From NCBI GenBank assembly GCA_019357535.2, contig CP079955.1:1116001-1180000 (forward strand): a stretch of DNA of 64,000 nt, given 5' to 3'. Positions 11,362 to 20,597 of the stretch are shown one piece after another. Numbering within the stretch: position 1 is the stretch's first letter; every line of letters begins with the position of its first letter. Position numbers and translations under genes: made by a program. The DNA is from Macrococcus sp. 19Msa1099 (GTDB lineage: Bacteria > Bacillota > Bacilli > Staphylococcales > Staphylococcaceae). A model generated the notes under the pieces. It saw only the letters and a list, made by a program, of their open reading frames with translations. It made no database searches and was not told the origin of the DNA.

Positions 11362-12525
11362 TTAAAGATTTAAGTTTTTAAGTTTGTCTCCAAACATATC
11401 TCCAAGTGTTGGAGCATCTTGATTCTCTTGATTTGAAGCATTGCTCAAGTATGTAGTATCAAAATCTTCTACTTGTTCTTGAGTCGCTTTAATTGAAAGA
11501 CCAATACGTTTCTCTTCTTTGTTGATATCCAGAATCTTCACTTTAACCTTTTGACCTGGTTCAAGGACTTCTGATGGATTACCGATATGTTCGTGACTAA
11601 TTTGAGAAATATGCACAAGGCCTTGTAATCCTTTATCAATTTCAACGAAAGCTCCAAAGTTTGCTAGACGAACAACTTCTCCATCAACGATGTCTCCGAT
11701 ACTAAACTTCTCTTCAATCGTTTCAAACGGCCCAGGTAAAGCAGCTTTAATTGATAAAGAAACGCGTTCTGCTTCTTTGTCGACGCTTAATACTTTAACC
11801 TTAACTTTGTCGCCGATAGACAGAGCATCTTCAACCTTATCGATATGATCATGCGTAACTTGAGAGATATGTACAAGACCATCTACTTCACCGATATCTA
11901 CGAACGCTCCAAAGTTTGTAATACGTAAAACTTCGCCTTCGATTACAGAACCAACTTCAATTTCATCAAGACGTTGTTCCTTTTTCACTTTGTTCTCTTC
12001 AGCTTCGATGGCTTTGTGATTTAAGATTACACGGTTCTTCTCCTGATCTAGTTCTTCAATCTTTAAAGTTAATACTTGACCAACGTAGTTTGAGAAGTCT
12101 TCAATATAATTCGTAGAAATTAAAGATGCCGGAATAAATCCTCTTAGGCCTACATCAACAACAAGACCACCTTTAACTGCTTCTTTAACTTCTGCTTCTA
12201 GCGTTTCATCATTTTCGAACTTTTCTTTTAATGATTCAAATGATTCAGATTCATCTAGTTGACGTTTAGATAAGATGTAATGACCATCTTCCTCTTTATC
12301 TTCAATCTTAGTAACAAACGCTTCAATCTCATCGCCAATTTGAACGACTTCTTCAGCATTGTCAATATGTAGACTTGAAAGTTGACTGATTGGGATGATA
12401 CCATCATATTTTGCACCATCTAAGTTAAGAACGACATGTTTCTCTTCAATCGCTTGTACCGTTCCTTTAACCTTGTCTCCTTCTTGAATTTCTTTAATCA
12501 TTGCTTCGTTAAATTCTTCTGTCAT
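11362..12525 (-). CDS. rpsA: S1 RNA-binding domain protein (RpsA/YpfD-like)
   Basis: Four S1 domains in 387 residues, beginning near residues 18, 102, 191 and 276. The last two carry clear [17 protein letters not shown] and [18 protein letters not shown] signatures. It is shorter than proteobacterial ribosomal protein S1 and matches the low-GC Gram-positive YpfD form, whose role in translation is less certain. AAGGAGGA precedes the ATG. The order cmk-rpsA-der is conserved in Bacilli. The gene has its own terminator. Confidence 0.93.
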   Translation of the reverse strand: MTEEFNEAMIKEIQEGDKVKGTVQAIEEKHVVLNLDGAKYDGIIPISQLSSLHIDNAEEVVQIGDEIEAFVTKIEDKEEDGHYILSKRQLDESESFESLKEKFENDETLEAEVKEAVKGGLVVDVGLRGFIPASLISTNYIEDFSNYVGQVLTLKIEELDQEKNRVILNHKAIEAEENKVKKEQRLDEIEVGSVIEGEVLRITNFGAFVDIGEVDGLVHISQVTHDHIDKVEDALSIGDKVKVKVLSVDKEAERVSLSIKAALPGPFETIEEKFSIGDIVDGEVVRLANFGAFVEIDKGLQGLVHISQISHEHIGNPSEVLEPGQKVKVKILDINKEEKRIGLSIKATQEQVEDFDTTYLSNASNQENQDAPTLGDMFGDKLKNLNL

Positions 12526-12605
12526 TGTGGATTCCTCCTTGAAATTACAACTAGTGTTATTATAAACTTCTTACAAATCGAGCTGAAAGTCAAGGAATAC
12601 GCTTT

Positions 12606-13256
<651 letters not shown>

Positions 13257-13330
13257 TTATATACCTACCTTGTTGTTTAATCTTAATTATTCTATCATAG
13301 AGCTATATCAATGTATATTGGAGGACTAAA

Positions 13331-14296
13331 ATGAAAAATATTCTCGTAATGCATACAGGTGGAACAATCAGTATGTCTGAAAATGCGCAGGGTGTCGTCA
13401 CAACGAATGACACAAATCCTATGTCAAATATCGAAATCATTCAGTCGATTGCAAACATTACTGAAAAACACCCATTTCAAATCCCCTCTCCTCATATGAC
13501 CCTTAAACATATGAATATATTAAGAAAATCAATTATCAATGAAATATACGAAGAAAACTATGATGGTATCGTCATCACACATGGCACTGACACACTCGAA
13601 GAAACAGCATATTTTCTGGATTTGACCCTCAACGTTTCAATTCCAGTAATCTTAACCGGCGCGATGCGTTCATCCAACGAAATCGGGGCAGATGGTCTGT
13701 ATAACTACATCTCCGCAATACGTACAGCTTGCCATGGTGATGCCAAAAACAAAGGCGTGCTTGTTGTGTTTAATGATGAAATTCATACAGCTATGAACGT
13801 AACAAAGACCCATACATCAAATACAAGTACTTTTCAAAGTCCAAATTACGGACCACTCGGTATTATCACGAAAAACAATATTTATTTCCATCATCATCCA
13901 TTAACACATCCCCCGCTGGTTAAAGTCAATGAAGCGATTAAAGTTGGACTCGTAAAAGCCCATAGCGACCTAGACTCAGACTTAATTAAATTCTTTGCTG
14001 ATCAGGAATATGACGGGCTTGTTATAGAAGCGCTTGGACAAGGAAACTTATCGCCTTCTTCATTAGACGGCATCCAGCATCTAATCGATAAAAATATCCC
14101 GATTGTCATCGTATCCCGATGTTTCAATGGAATTGCAAGTGGTAACTATCAGTACGAAGGTGGCGGGTATGAGCTACAGAAGATGGGTCTCATATTCTCC
14201 AATGGACTTAACGGTCAGAAAGCGCGTTTAAAACTTATCGTCGCAATAAGTAATGGCTTAAATGATGCTCTTCTTGACGATTACTTCAAACGTTAA
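13331..14296 (+). CDS. ansA: L-asparaginase, type I
   Basis: Hydrolyses asparagine to aspartate and ammonia. The 321 residues show both catalytic signatures: the N-terminal MHTGGTISM (threonine near 12) and HGTDTLEETAYFL (near 85-97). No signal peptide is present, so it is cytoplasmic. TTGGAGGAC precedes the ATG. It stands alone on the plus strand between cmk and ypdA, with a strong shared terminator downstream. The neighbourhood cmk-ansA-ypdA matches Staphylococcus and Bacillus order. Confidence 0.94.
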   Translation: MKNILVMHTGGTISMSENAQGVVTTNDTNPMSNIEIIQSIANITEKHPFQIPSPHMTLKHMNILRKSIINEIYEENYDGIVITHGTDTLEETAYFLDLTLNVSIPVILTGAMRSSNEIGADGLYNYISAIRTACHGDAKNKGVLVVFNDEIHTAMNVTKTHTSNTSTFQSPNYGPLGIITKNNIYFHHHPLTHPPLVKVNEAIKVGLVKAHSDLDSDLIKFFADQEYDGLVIEALGQGNLSPSSLDGIQHLIDKNIPIVIVSRCFNGIASGNYQYEGGGYELQKMGLIFSNGLNGQKARLKLIVAISNGLNDALLDDYFKR

Positions 14297-14337
14297 AAAT
14301 ACGCGGACAAATTATTGTCCACGTATTTCTTTTTTTA
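14297..14337. terminator. ansA / ypdA convergent terminator
   Basis: Fourteen-base arms (14297-14310 and 14315-14328) with a four-base loop pair except at one position. CTTTTTTT follows on the plus strand and TTTTT on the minus strand, so it serves both convergent genes. The ypdA stop codon lies within the hairpin. Confidence 0.9.
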
Positions 14338-15292
14338 TAATATCATCAGCTATCAGTCCGCCGTGAAATTTTCCGTTTTCAATGAATATCGTATTCGCGT
14401 CATTTCCTGCTGCGATCACCCCTGCGATATATAAATTGTCTATATTCGTCTCCATCGTCTCTTTGTCATAGAAAGGTGCTGTCCCGAATTCATTTGTTAT
14501 GAGTTCTATCCCCATATCACTTAAAAACGTGTAGTCCGGGTGATAGCCAATCATTGCAAAAACAGTATCATTTTTGATTGCCATTTCTCCACTAGGGGTT
14601 TGAATGATCACTTCAGAATCATTGATAGAGGTTACATGACTATTGAAATAGAGTTTAATTTTTTCATGATTAACAAGGGATTCGTAAAGAGGTAATATCC
14701 AGGGTTTCACACTCTTAGAATATGTATCACCGCGATACACAGCTGTCACTCGTGCACCAGCTTTTTCGAGTTCGATCGCAGCGTCAATTGCAGAGTTTTT
14801 ACCACCAATGATCAACACATCCTGATCAAAATAAGGATGGGCTTCCTTGAAGTAATGCTGCACCTTATCTAAATCAGCACCCGGTACATCTAATGTATTC
14901 GGCTGCCCATAATAACCTGTCGCAACTGTAACGTAATTACATTTATAGTGTGCTTTAGTTGTCGTGATGATAAATTCGTCTTCATGCTTCTCCACTTTTA
15001 GAACTTCTTCGCCAGAATGAATCTTTAAATCATGATATTTCACTACACTTCTGTAATAGACAAGTGCTTGGTTTCGATGCGGCTTATGTTCTTCAACAAT
15101 AAACGGAATATCACCGATACTCAATTTTTCACTCGTCGAGAAAAAAGTCTGATGTGTCGGATAATTGTAGATTGCTTCAACGACATTCCCTTTTTCGATG
15201 ATAATATTATCTATGCCTTTCTTTTTTTGCTCTATACTTGCTGATAATCCACATGGACCAGCTCCAATTATAATACTTTGTACGTGTTTCAT
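14312..15292 (-). CDS. ypdA: YpdA-type bacillithiol disulfide reductase
   Basis: FAD/NADPH-dependent reductase of the thioredoxin-reductase-like fold that regenerates bacillithiol. The N-terminal FAD motif IIIGAGPCGLSAS lies near 7-19, with the cysteine characteristic of YpdA. The second Rossmann motif VLIIGGKNSAID lies near 163-174. The start MKHVQS has AAAGGTG upstream. A GTG three codons earlier is less likely. The 326-residue length is typical. It is the last gene after ebpS and the CBS gene. The presence of brxB at 42893 in the same window fits a bacillithiol redox system. Confidence 0.9.
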   Translation of the reverse strand: MKHVQSIIIGAGPCGLSASIEQKKKGIDNIIIEKGNVVEAIYNYPTHQTFFSTSEKLSIGDIPFIVEEHKPHRNQALVYYRSVVKYHDLKIHSGEEVLKVEKHEDEFIITTTKAHYKCNYVTVATGYYGQPNTLDVPGADLDKVQHYFKEAHPYFDQDVLIIGGKNSAIDAAIELEKAGARVTAVYRGDTYSKSVKPWILPLYESLVNHEKIKLYFNSHVTSINDSEVIIQTPSGEMAIKNDTVFAMIGYHPDYTFLSDMGIELITNEFGTAPFYDKETMETNIDNLYIAGVIAAGNDANTIFIENGKFHGGLIADDIIKKEIRGQ

Positions 15293-15310
15293 TTTTTTCA
15301 CCTTTCTTAA

Positions 15311-15336
15311 ATAAAAAAGGGCTCAAAAGAGCCCCC
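15311..15336 (-). terminator. terminator after the CBS-domain gene
   Basis: Stem GGGCTC/GAGCCC with loop TTTT and a T-run on the minus strand. It lies between the CBS gene stop and the ypdA start, so ypdA probably also has its own promoter or depends on read-through. Confidence 0.85.
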
Positions 15337-15337
15337 T

Positions 15338-15985
15338 CTAGATTTCGTCATGTTCTTGTATATCGAGAATCTTAAAGCCATTGTTTTTAAGATACTTTGT
15401 AAACTTCTTAATATTTTTACTATCTTCAACTTTAACAATCATTCTTCGATGCATCTTATCTGTTTCGTCAAACGTTACAAAAGAAATAGCATTTAACTTA
15501 TACTTCTTCAATGCTGAAGCAAGACGCATGATACGCCCTTCTGCATCTATTGATGTAATGGCAATGCGCACACCTTTTTGATTCATTCCAAATGCAGATT
15601 TAAACTGCTCCATAACATCAAATCGTGAAACCACGCCTAAAAAATCGTTGCGTTCATTGATAACACTTAAAATCGGAAAATCTTGTAATGTTAAGAAAGA
15701 CTCTTCGAATAGCGCATCATCTTTAACACTATATTCATCAAGAGGAAGGATATCCTTAATCTTTGTGTTTTCAATGAATTCATCTCTTAGTTTGGGTGTC
15801 TTCATAAAGAAGAAATGTCTAAAGATGCTATAACGTGTCGCTGTGCCAATATATTTTCCTGTTTCAACAACAGGAATCCCGTCAATACCATGGTGTTCAA
15901 GCTTGTCAAGCACACTCTTAACCGTGTCATCTGGACTGGCAACATAACATTTTTCTTTAGGTATCATTATTGACTTTAAATACAT
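15338..15985 (-). CDS. CBS-CBS-ACT protein, AcuB-like architecture
   Basis: A 215-residue protein with two CBS motifs (about 1-60 and 75-130; GIDGIPVVE and DFPILSVINERNDFLGVVSRFDV are typical) and an ACT-like C-terminal domain (about 137-210). This order is that of AcuB, but sequence identity cannot be judged here. CBS pairs bind adenine nucleotides and ACT domains small ligands, so a sensor role is likely. The ligand and target are unknown. The ribosome site is AGGGGGCGG. It lies 17 bases downstream of ebpS and is probably co-transcribed with it. Confidence 0.75.
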   Translation of the reverse strand: MYLKSIMIPKEKCYVASPDDTVKSVLDKLEHHGIDGIPVVETGKYIGTATRYSIFRHFFFMKTPKLRDEFIENTKIKDILPLDEYSVKDDALFEESFLTLQDFPILSVINERNDFLGVVSRFDVMEQFKSAFGMNQKGVRIAITSIDAEGRIMRLASALKKYKLNAISFVTFDETDKMHRRMIVKVEDSKNIKKFTKYLKNNGFKILDIQEHDEI

Positions 15986-16002
15986 AGTACCGCCCCCTTT
16001 TT

Positions 16003-17037
16003 TTATTTAGGTATAACTAACGTTTGTCCTTGTGAAAGATTATTGTCTGAAATACCATTTGCCTGTCTTATCTTTTCAACATTTTCTGGAGAGCCATTAC
16101 CATAGTATTTAATCGCTATTCGGTAAAGATTCTCTTTAGCATTAACGACGTGTGTCGCCTGCGCCTGCTGATTGTCAGACTGGTTATTATTTGAAGCAGC
16201 TGATGATTGTGATGCATTGTCTGTTTGTGATGCATTATCCTGAACTTCTGCTGTTTTTTCTTCGGCTAATCTTGCTGCTTCTGTTTCATCAGCAGCTTTT
16301 TGTGCTGCCAGACGTTCTTGTGCCGCTTTTTCCTGTGCCGCTTTTTCCTGTGCCACTTTTTCCTGTGCCGCTTCTTCCTTAGCCGCTTCTTCCTTAGCCG
16401 CTTCTTCCTTAGCTGCTTTTTCTGACTCTGCCTCTTCAACAGTCTTATCCTTAGCTTTGTCTGTTTTTTCTTCAGCAGTTTTCTTCTTGTCGTTCGTTGC
16501 TACTTGTTCTGTATTATTATGTTTATTATCACTTTGAGAATTGATATAATTTGCAAGCAGCAACATAATTGGCAGTAGTATTAAAATCGCAGCAATCAGT
16601 GGAATAAATTTCTTAAGTCCACTATTATCCTTATCTTCTTGCTGTTTTCCCTTTTCTGGCTTTTCTTCGACAGTCTTTGCATTTGCTTTATTTACTTTTG
16701 CAGCCGCTCCTGCTACCCCTGCTGCACCAGCTGCTTTTTTACTGTTAGAGACTTGTTTATTAGTCTTTTGACTGTTATCTCTTTTGTTCTTTTTCTTAGC
16801 GCCAGCGCCAATAGTTCCTGCTTCTTTGTTATCGTTAGTATTGTCTTCACGTTTCTTTCTTTCTTGTGAACGGCTACGACGTGAGACTCCACGAGGCGGA
16901 AAAATATCTTCTTCAGTTTCTTTTTTTCCTTCATATGTTTCTGAACTTACTTCTTCAGTTTCAACCGTCTCTTCTTGTTGTCTTTCGATCTTTTGTTTAT
17001 TCTTTTCAAATTCATCTTTAAAATCATTTTTTGACAC
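16003..17037 (-). CDS. ebpS: elastin-binding protein EbpS homolog with LysM domain
   Basis: Membrane protein with a long charged N-terminal part, one transmembrane segment (about 150-172, [20 protein letters not shown]), an Ala/Glu/Lys repeat region and a C-terminal LysM domain (about 295-344, ending [10 protein letters not shown]). I choose the GTG start giving [13 protein letters not shown]: it has GGTGGA six bases upstream and resembles the known EbpS N-terminus. The upstream ATG frames lack a ribosome site. Elastin binding is known for the S. aureus protein but is not shown by this sequence. LysM suggests a peptidoglycan contact. Confidence 0.85.
   Translation of the reverse strand: MSKNDFKDEFEKNKQKIERQQEETVETEEVSSETYEGKKETEEDIFPPRGVSRRSRSQERKKREDNTNDNKEAGTIGAGAKKKNKRDNSQKTNKQVSNSKKAAGAAGVAGAAAKVNKANAKTVEEKPEKGKQQEDKDNSGLKKFIPLIAAILILLPIMLLLANYINSQSDNKHNNTEQVATNDKKKTAEEKTDKAKDKTVEEAESEKAAKEEAAKEEAAKEEAAQEKVAQEKAAQEKAAQERLAAQKAADETEAARLAEEKTAEVQDNASQTDNASQSSAASNNNQSDNQQAQATHVVNAKENLYRIAIKYYGNGSPENVEKIRQANGISDNNLSQGQTLVIPK
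16322..16411. repeat. 15-bp tandem repeats within ebpS
   Basis: Six in-frame 15-base units: three of the GCCGCTTTTTCCTGT type (one with an A variant) and three identical GCCGCTTCTTCCTTA, with degenerate copies on both sides. On the coding strand they encode five-residue units such as KEEAA and QEKAA. Length change by slippage would keep the frame. Confidence 0.9.
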
Positions 17038-17113
17038 GTTTATCCACCCACTCATCAATTTATAGTCTATTCTTATTATAGACAAACACTATTGCTTTAG
17101 TAAAGTATTACAG

Positions 17114-18496
17114 CTATAAAAATAACCTTTCTAAAATTAATGCCACAGGCTCAAGTTGCATACTTTTAGTAATATTTTCATATCTTTGCAAATCTGTCAC
17201 TTTGCACTTATGACACTGATTACGTTCATAAAATTCATCTGAATTTATCGAAGATGTCCTCAACATGCCGGAAAGTTCATGGTGTAGGCAATGATCGCTA
17301 TGCGCATACGCAAGCATCTTTGATAATAACTGCTGTTGCTCATATTGATGCGCCTTTAATTTATCAGCGATAATGTTGTTAGCAAACTTGCGATGAAAAA
17401 TATCAAGCTTCTCTTTCTTTTCCACATCATAAATATTTTGCAGAGTATAATTATGTAGATCGCTTGTGTCAATAGCGTCTAATTCGAGCAGTCGTGACGC
17501 TTGTGCGATATCATTATTATTATATAGGAGTATCGATTGACAAGAGTGATGATCTCTTCCTGCGCGACCAATCTCCTGAATAAACTGAAGGATTGATGCT
17601 GGGATGTGATAGTGAATCACCGTACGGATGTTTTTCTTATTGATTCCCATTCCAAAAGCACTGGTTGCACATATTACATGTACTTCATCTTCCATAAACC
17701 GACTCTGTACTTCAGTACGTTCACTATAGGTCATATCTGCATGATATCTGTCCACAATAAAATCCTCAGAAAGCGCCTCGTATAAAGCATCACATACCTT
17801 CTTCGATGAGAAATAGATAATAGTAGGTCCACTTTCTTTAAGTACTTTTTGTAGAAATATGAGCTTATCATCTTCACGCACTTCATATTTATACAAGTAC
17901 ATATTGTCCTTATTTTTGAGAAAATCATGTACTTTCAATGGCCTTCCGATAATCTCCTCAATATCATGAACAATCTTTTTTGTTGCTGTAGCTGTTAGAG
18001 CGATTACCTGTGCATTATGTCTATCAATCACTTCATTCACAAGTAAGTAATGAGGACGGAATTGAAATCCCCATTGAGAAATGCAGTGTGCTTCGTCCAG
18101 TACAATATGCGTGAACCTTATGCGAGAGAATAATGCTTCTGCAAGTTCACTTTGTAACCATTCGGGAGAACAATAAATAAATTGATAGCTATCAATGCGA
18201 TGCGTAATTATCGAAAGTTCCGCACGTGATAGACCTCCATGAATAGCTACAGCATCAATTTTACTCATCTTCAACTGCATCACCTGGTCCTCCATCAAAG
18301 CAATTAACGGGGTGATAACGAGCGCTTTTCCGTCGGTAAATACAACTGGCAGCTGAAACGTGATTGATTTACCACTTCCAGTAGGCATCAGTGCTAATAC
18401 ATCTTCATTATTCAATATACTATCAATTATTATTCTTTGTTCCTCATTTAACTTTTTAATCCCAAAACGCTTATTTAGCAAATGTTCAATCGACAT
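17114..18496 (-). CDS. recQ: RecQ-family ATP-dependent DNA helicase
   Basis: Superfamily 2 helicase of 460 residues. Motifs visible are MPTGSGKS (near 37-44, Walker A), DEAHC (near 135-139), TATAT (near 168-172) and QEIGRAGRDH (near 309-318). A C-terminal cysteine-rich piece with HKCKV may be a Zn-binding remnant. There is no HRDC domain, so it is the short RecQ/RecS type. It overlaps ypbB by 11 bases. This ypbB-recQ pair next to fer is conserved in Staphylococcaceae and Bacillaceae. Confidence 0.92.
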   Translation of the reverse strand: MSIEHLLNKRFGIKKLNEEQRIIIDSILNNEDVLALMPTGSGKSITFQLPVVFTDGKALVITPLIALMEDQVMQLKMSKIDAVAIHGGLSRAELSIITHRIDSYQFIYCSPEWLQSELAEALFSRIRFTHIVLDEAHCISQWGFQFRPHYLLVNEVIDRHNAQVIALTATATKKIVHDIEEIIGRPLKVHDFLKNKDNMYLYKYEVREDDKLIFLQKVLKESGPTIIYFSSKKVCDALYEALSEDFIVDRYHADMTYSERTEVQSRFMEDEVHVICATSAFGMGINKKNIRTVIHYHIPASILQFIQEIGRAGRDHHSCQSILLYNNNDIAQASRLLELDAIDTSDLHNYTLQNIYDVEKKEKLDIFHRKFANNIIADKLKAHQYEQQQLLSKMLAYAHSDHCLHHELSGMLRTSSINSDEFYERNQCHKCKVTDLQRYENITKSMQLEPVALILERLFL

Positions 18497-19430
18497 GATC
18501 GTTCCTTTCCATCAGACTGGCGTATACAATACCAATCTTCAGCTTGAAATAATCTTTAACCTCTGAATGCTCATAAAATGATTTTAGCTTTCCATATGTT
18601 AACTGACTATAAAGATGAACAATTGCCTGCAGTTCATCCGTGTTAATAAAACGTGAAATCTCCACAGGATAATCTTTAATCATCATTTCAATAATATGGT
18701 CCTGGATAGTATGCTCTCTTAAACGAAGCAAACGAGCAGTTTCATCGATAGTATAGCTATTTATCAGCTGGTACGTTCTTGCCGTATTCTTATGTAAGGG
18801 CACCTTGTAATAAAGATGATTTAATAGATGGAATGATTCATTCCGAAGCAAATGCAGTATATAGTTTTTCTCTGCCAATAACATAAATTTCAAATGAGAT
18901 GTTTCAACATTTAATAGTCGTGCCAATTGTTCATCGTTTCTTGGATGTATATCATGGCCCGTTATTTTATATACGAAATAGCTATGTTTAAATTTATCTT
19001 GCACTAAAGTTACAAGTTTAAAGAAATCTAGCTGCAGAAGGTTGAAGTCTTTAGTTTTCGCCCGCCTTATAACTTCTTTAACCTGCGACTGTACAATCAG
19101 GTTGTTAGAGACTGGCACAAACCTATTTGTGCCATAACTCATTTCTGAAGATGCCTGAATAAGTAGACATAACGTCTCAAAACTCATCTCAGATGCAAGG
19201 TAAAAATAAGGGAAAAGCATGTGCTCTCGTTGCTTATCATTGTGACTTAACATACTTGTGAATGCTTCAAAAGGATAGCCTGGTGCAATCTCGTAAACAG
19301 GTAAAAGATGCTGCATAGAGGCGTCAAAATATGTCTGCTGCGTTCTTGCTCCGGTTACAATATTCCATAGACTTTTTATAGATTTATCTTCACGATAATG
19401 TGTACGTATGTAAGTTGATATAGAATTCAT
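18486..19430 (-). CDS. ypbB: YpbB-like helix-turn-helix protein
   Basis: A 314-residue protein of unknown function always seen with recQ and fer. The C-terminal region has a helix-turn-helix-like segment TIDETARLLRLREHTIQDHIIEM (about 245-268), resembling HTH domains found next to RecQ helicases. The start is the second ATG (MNSIST), with GGAG seven bases upstream. The first ATG has no spacing. The overlap with recQ suggests coupled translation and a joint role in DNA handling, which is inference. Confidence 0.8.
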   Translation of the reverse strand: MNSISTYIRTHYREDKSIKSLWNIVTGARTQQTYFDASMQHLLPVYEIAPGYPFEAFTSMLSHNDKQREHMLFPYFYLASEMSFETLCLLIQASSEMSYGTNRFVPVSNNLIVQSQVKEVIRRAKTKDFNLLQLDFFKLVTLVQDKFKHSYFVYKITGHDIHPRNDEQLARLLNVETSHLKFMLLAEKNYILHLLRNESFHLLNHLYYKVPLHKNTARTYQLINSYTIDETARLLRLREHTIQDHIIEMMIKDYPVEISRFINTDELQAIVHLYSQLTYGKLKSFYEHSEVKDYFKLKIGIVYASLMERNDHVD

Positions 19431-19514
19431 AGGCATCTCCTGAATCTTTTTGTTGAAAAACCATTAAACAATCACTAAAATAGTTATGTACATTGTTTAT
19501 ATATTTTATCATGA

Positions 19515-19787
<273 letters not shown>

Positions 19788-19794
19788 TATAACA

Positions 19795-19850
19795 AACCCG
19801 GACTACTGTAGAAAATAGAGATTATTTTCTGCAGTAGTCCGGGTTGTTTT
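19795..19850. terminator. fer / ribU convergent terminator
   Basis: Twenty-two-pair stem (19795-19816 with 19824-19845, one T-G pair) and a seven-base loop, followed by GTTTTTA on the plus strand. Serves fer on the plus strand and ribU on the minus strand. Confidence 0.93.
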
Positions 19851-20389
19851 TATCTGGTTTTAGGCAGTACATTGAGCAATATAATCGATAATATCGCGAG
19901 TAGTATGCCTTTGATAATATTAAAAGGGATGATGCCGGCTGTAATAATTACCTTTAAGTTATTAGAGATATCAGTGAAATTCATTATCATACCGTAAAGC
20001 GGTAATAATACGAAATAATTCATAATACTCATTACCATCGTCAATACGATTGTTGCACATAAAAATCCAACGATTAGTCGTTGCTTTCTCCCTTTAGTTA
20101 CTGCATACAATGTCAATATCAATGATGTCCCTGCAAGAAAATTCGCAACAGGCCCAATTGGATCTGTCATATTCATCAAGAAATTTAGCAAGTTCTTAAT
20201 GACTTCGACTCCAATCGCTCCAAGTGGTCCAACAGTGAAGAGTGCGATAATTGCAGGAATATCACTTAAATCAATTGTGAGATAGGGTGGTAAAAATGGT
20301 AACGGAAACTTTAAAAACATAAGTAAAAAAGCAACCGCACTTAATAGACTCACCGTAATGAGTCGTCTTGTCTTATTAATCTGTGTCAT
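19850..20389 (-). CDS. ribU: riboflavin ECF transporter substrate-binding subunit RibU
   Basis: Membrane S-component that captures riboflavin and works with a shared ECF energising module, which is encoded elsewhere. The 179 residues form about six hydrophobic helices. The conserved stretch near 45-75 (IDLSDIPAIIALFTVGPLGA, then GVEVIKNLLNFLM) is typical of the family. An FMN riboswitch directly precedes the gene, which makes the substrate assignment strong. The ribosome site AAGGAGAAGGAA sits within reach of the switch. The gene also follows srrB closely. Confidence 0.93.
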   Translation of the reverse strand: MTQINKTRRLITVSLLSAVAFLLMFLKFPLPFLPPYLTIDLSDIPAIIALFTVGPLGAIGVEVIKNLLNFLMNMTDPIGPVANFLAGTSLILTLYAVTKGRKQRLIVGFLCATIVLTMVMSIMNYFVLLPLYGMIMNFTDISNNLKVIITAGIIPFNIIKGILLAILSIILLNVLPKTR

Positions 20390-20431
20390 TTCCTTCTCCT
20401 TCTATCCATCTTACAAAGAGGAGGAAAACCT

Positions 20432-20543
20432 CCATCTTCTCCCATCCAGACTGTACTGTCGGTACTGGAATTTCACCAGTTCAGCTGAGTAATCAGGTCG
20501 CGGACTGTAACCGCCGGTTCGGAATTACACCGACCCCGAAGAT
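20432..20543 (-). promoter_or_regulatory. FMN riboswitch (RFN element)
   Basis: On the minus strand the RFN landmarks run in order: ATCTTCGGGGTCGG, GTGTAATTCC, the ACCGGCGGTTACAGTCCGC block, AACTGGTGAAATTCCAGT, GACAGTACAGTCTGGATGG and the closing GAGAAGAT. The P1 arms ATCTTC/GAAGAT pair. The sequence then continues as GGAGGTTTTCCTCC and the ribU ribosome site. With no T-run hairpin seen, control is probably at translation, with the pyrimidine stretch able to cover the ribosome site (inference). Confidence 0.95.
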
Positions 20544-20568
20544 GAATGATATATTTTTTATAGTATAT

Positions 20569-20597
20569 ATCTTACTTGTTATTCTTTGTATCGTCAA
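20569..20597 (-). promoter_or_regulatory. putative ribU promoter inside the srrB 3' end
   Basis: TTGACG (20592-20597), a 17-base spacer and TAAGAT (20569-20574). The -10 includes the srrB stop codon and the -35 lies in its last codons. It would start transcription just before the FMN riboswitch. Confidence 0.55.
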
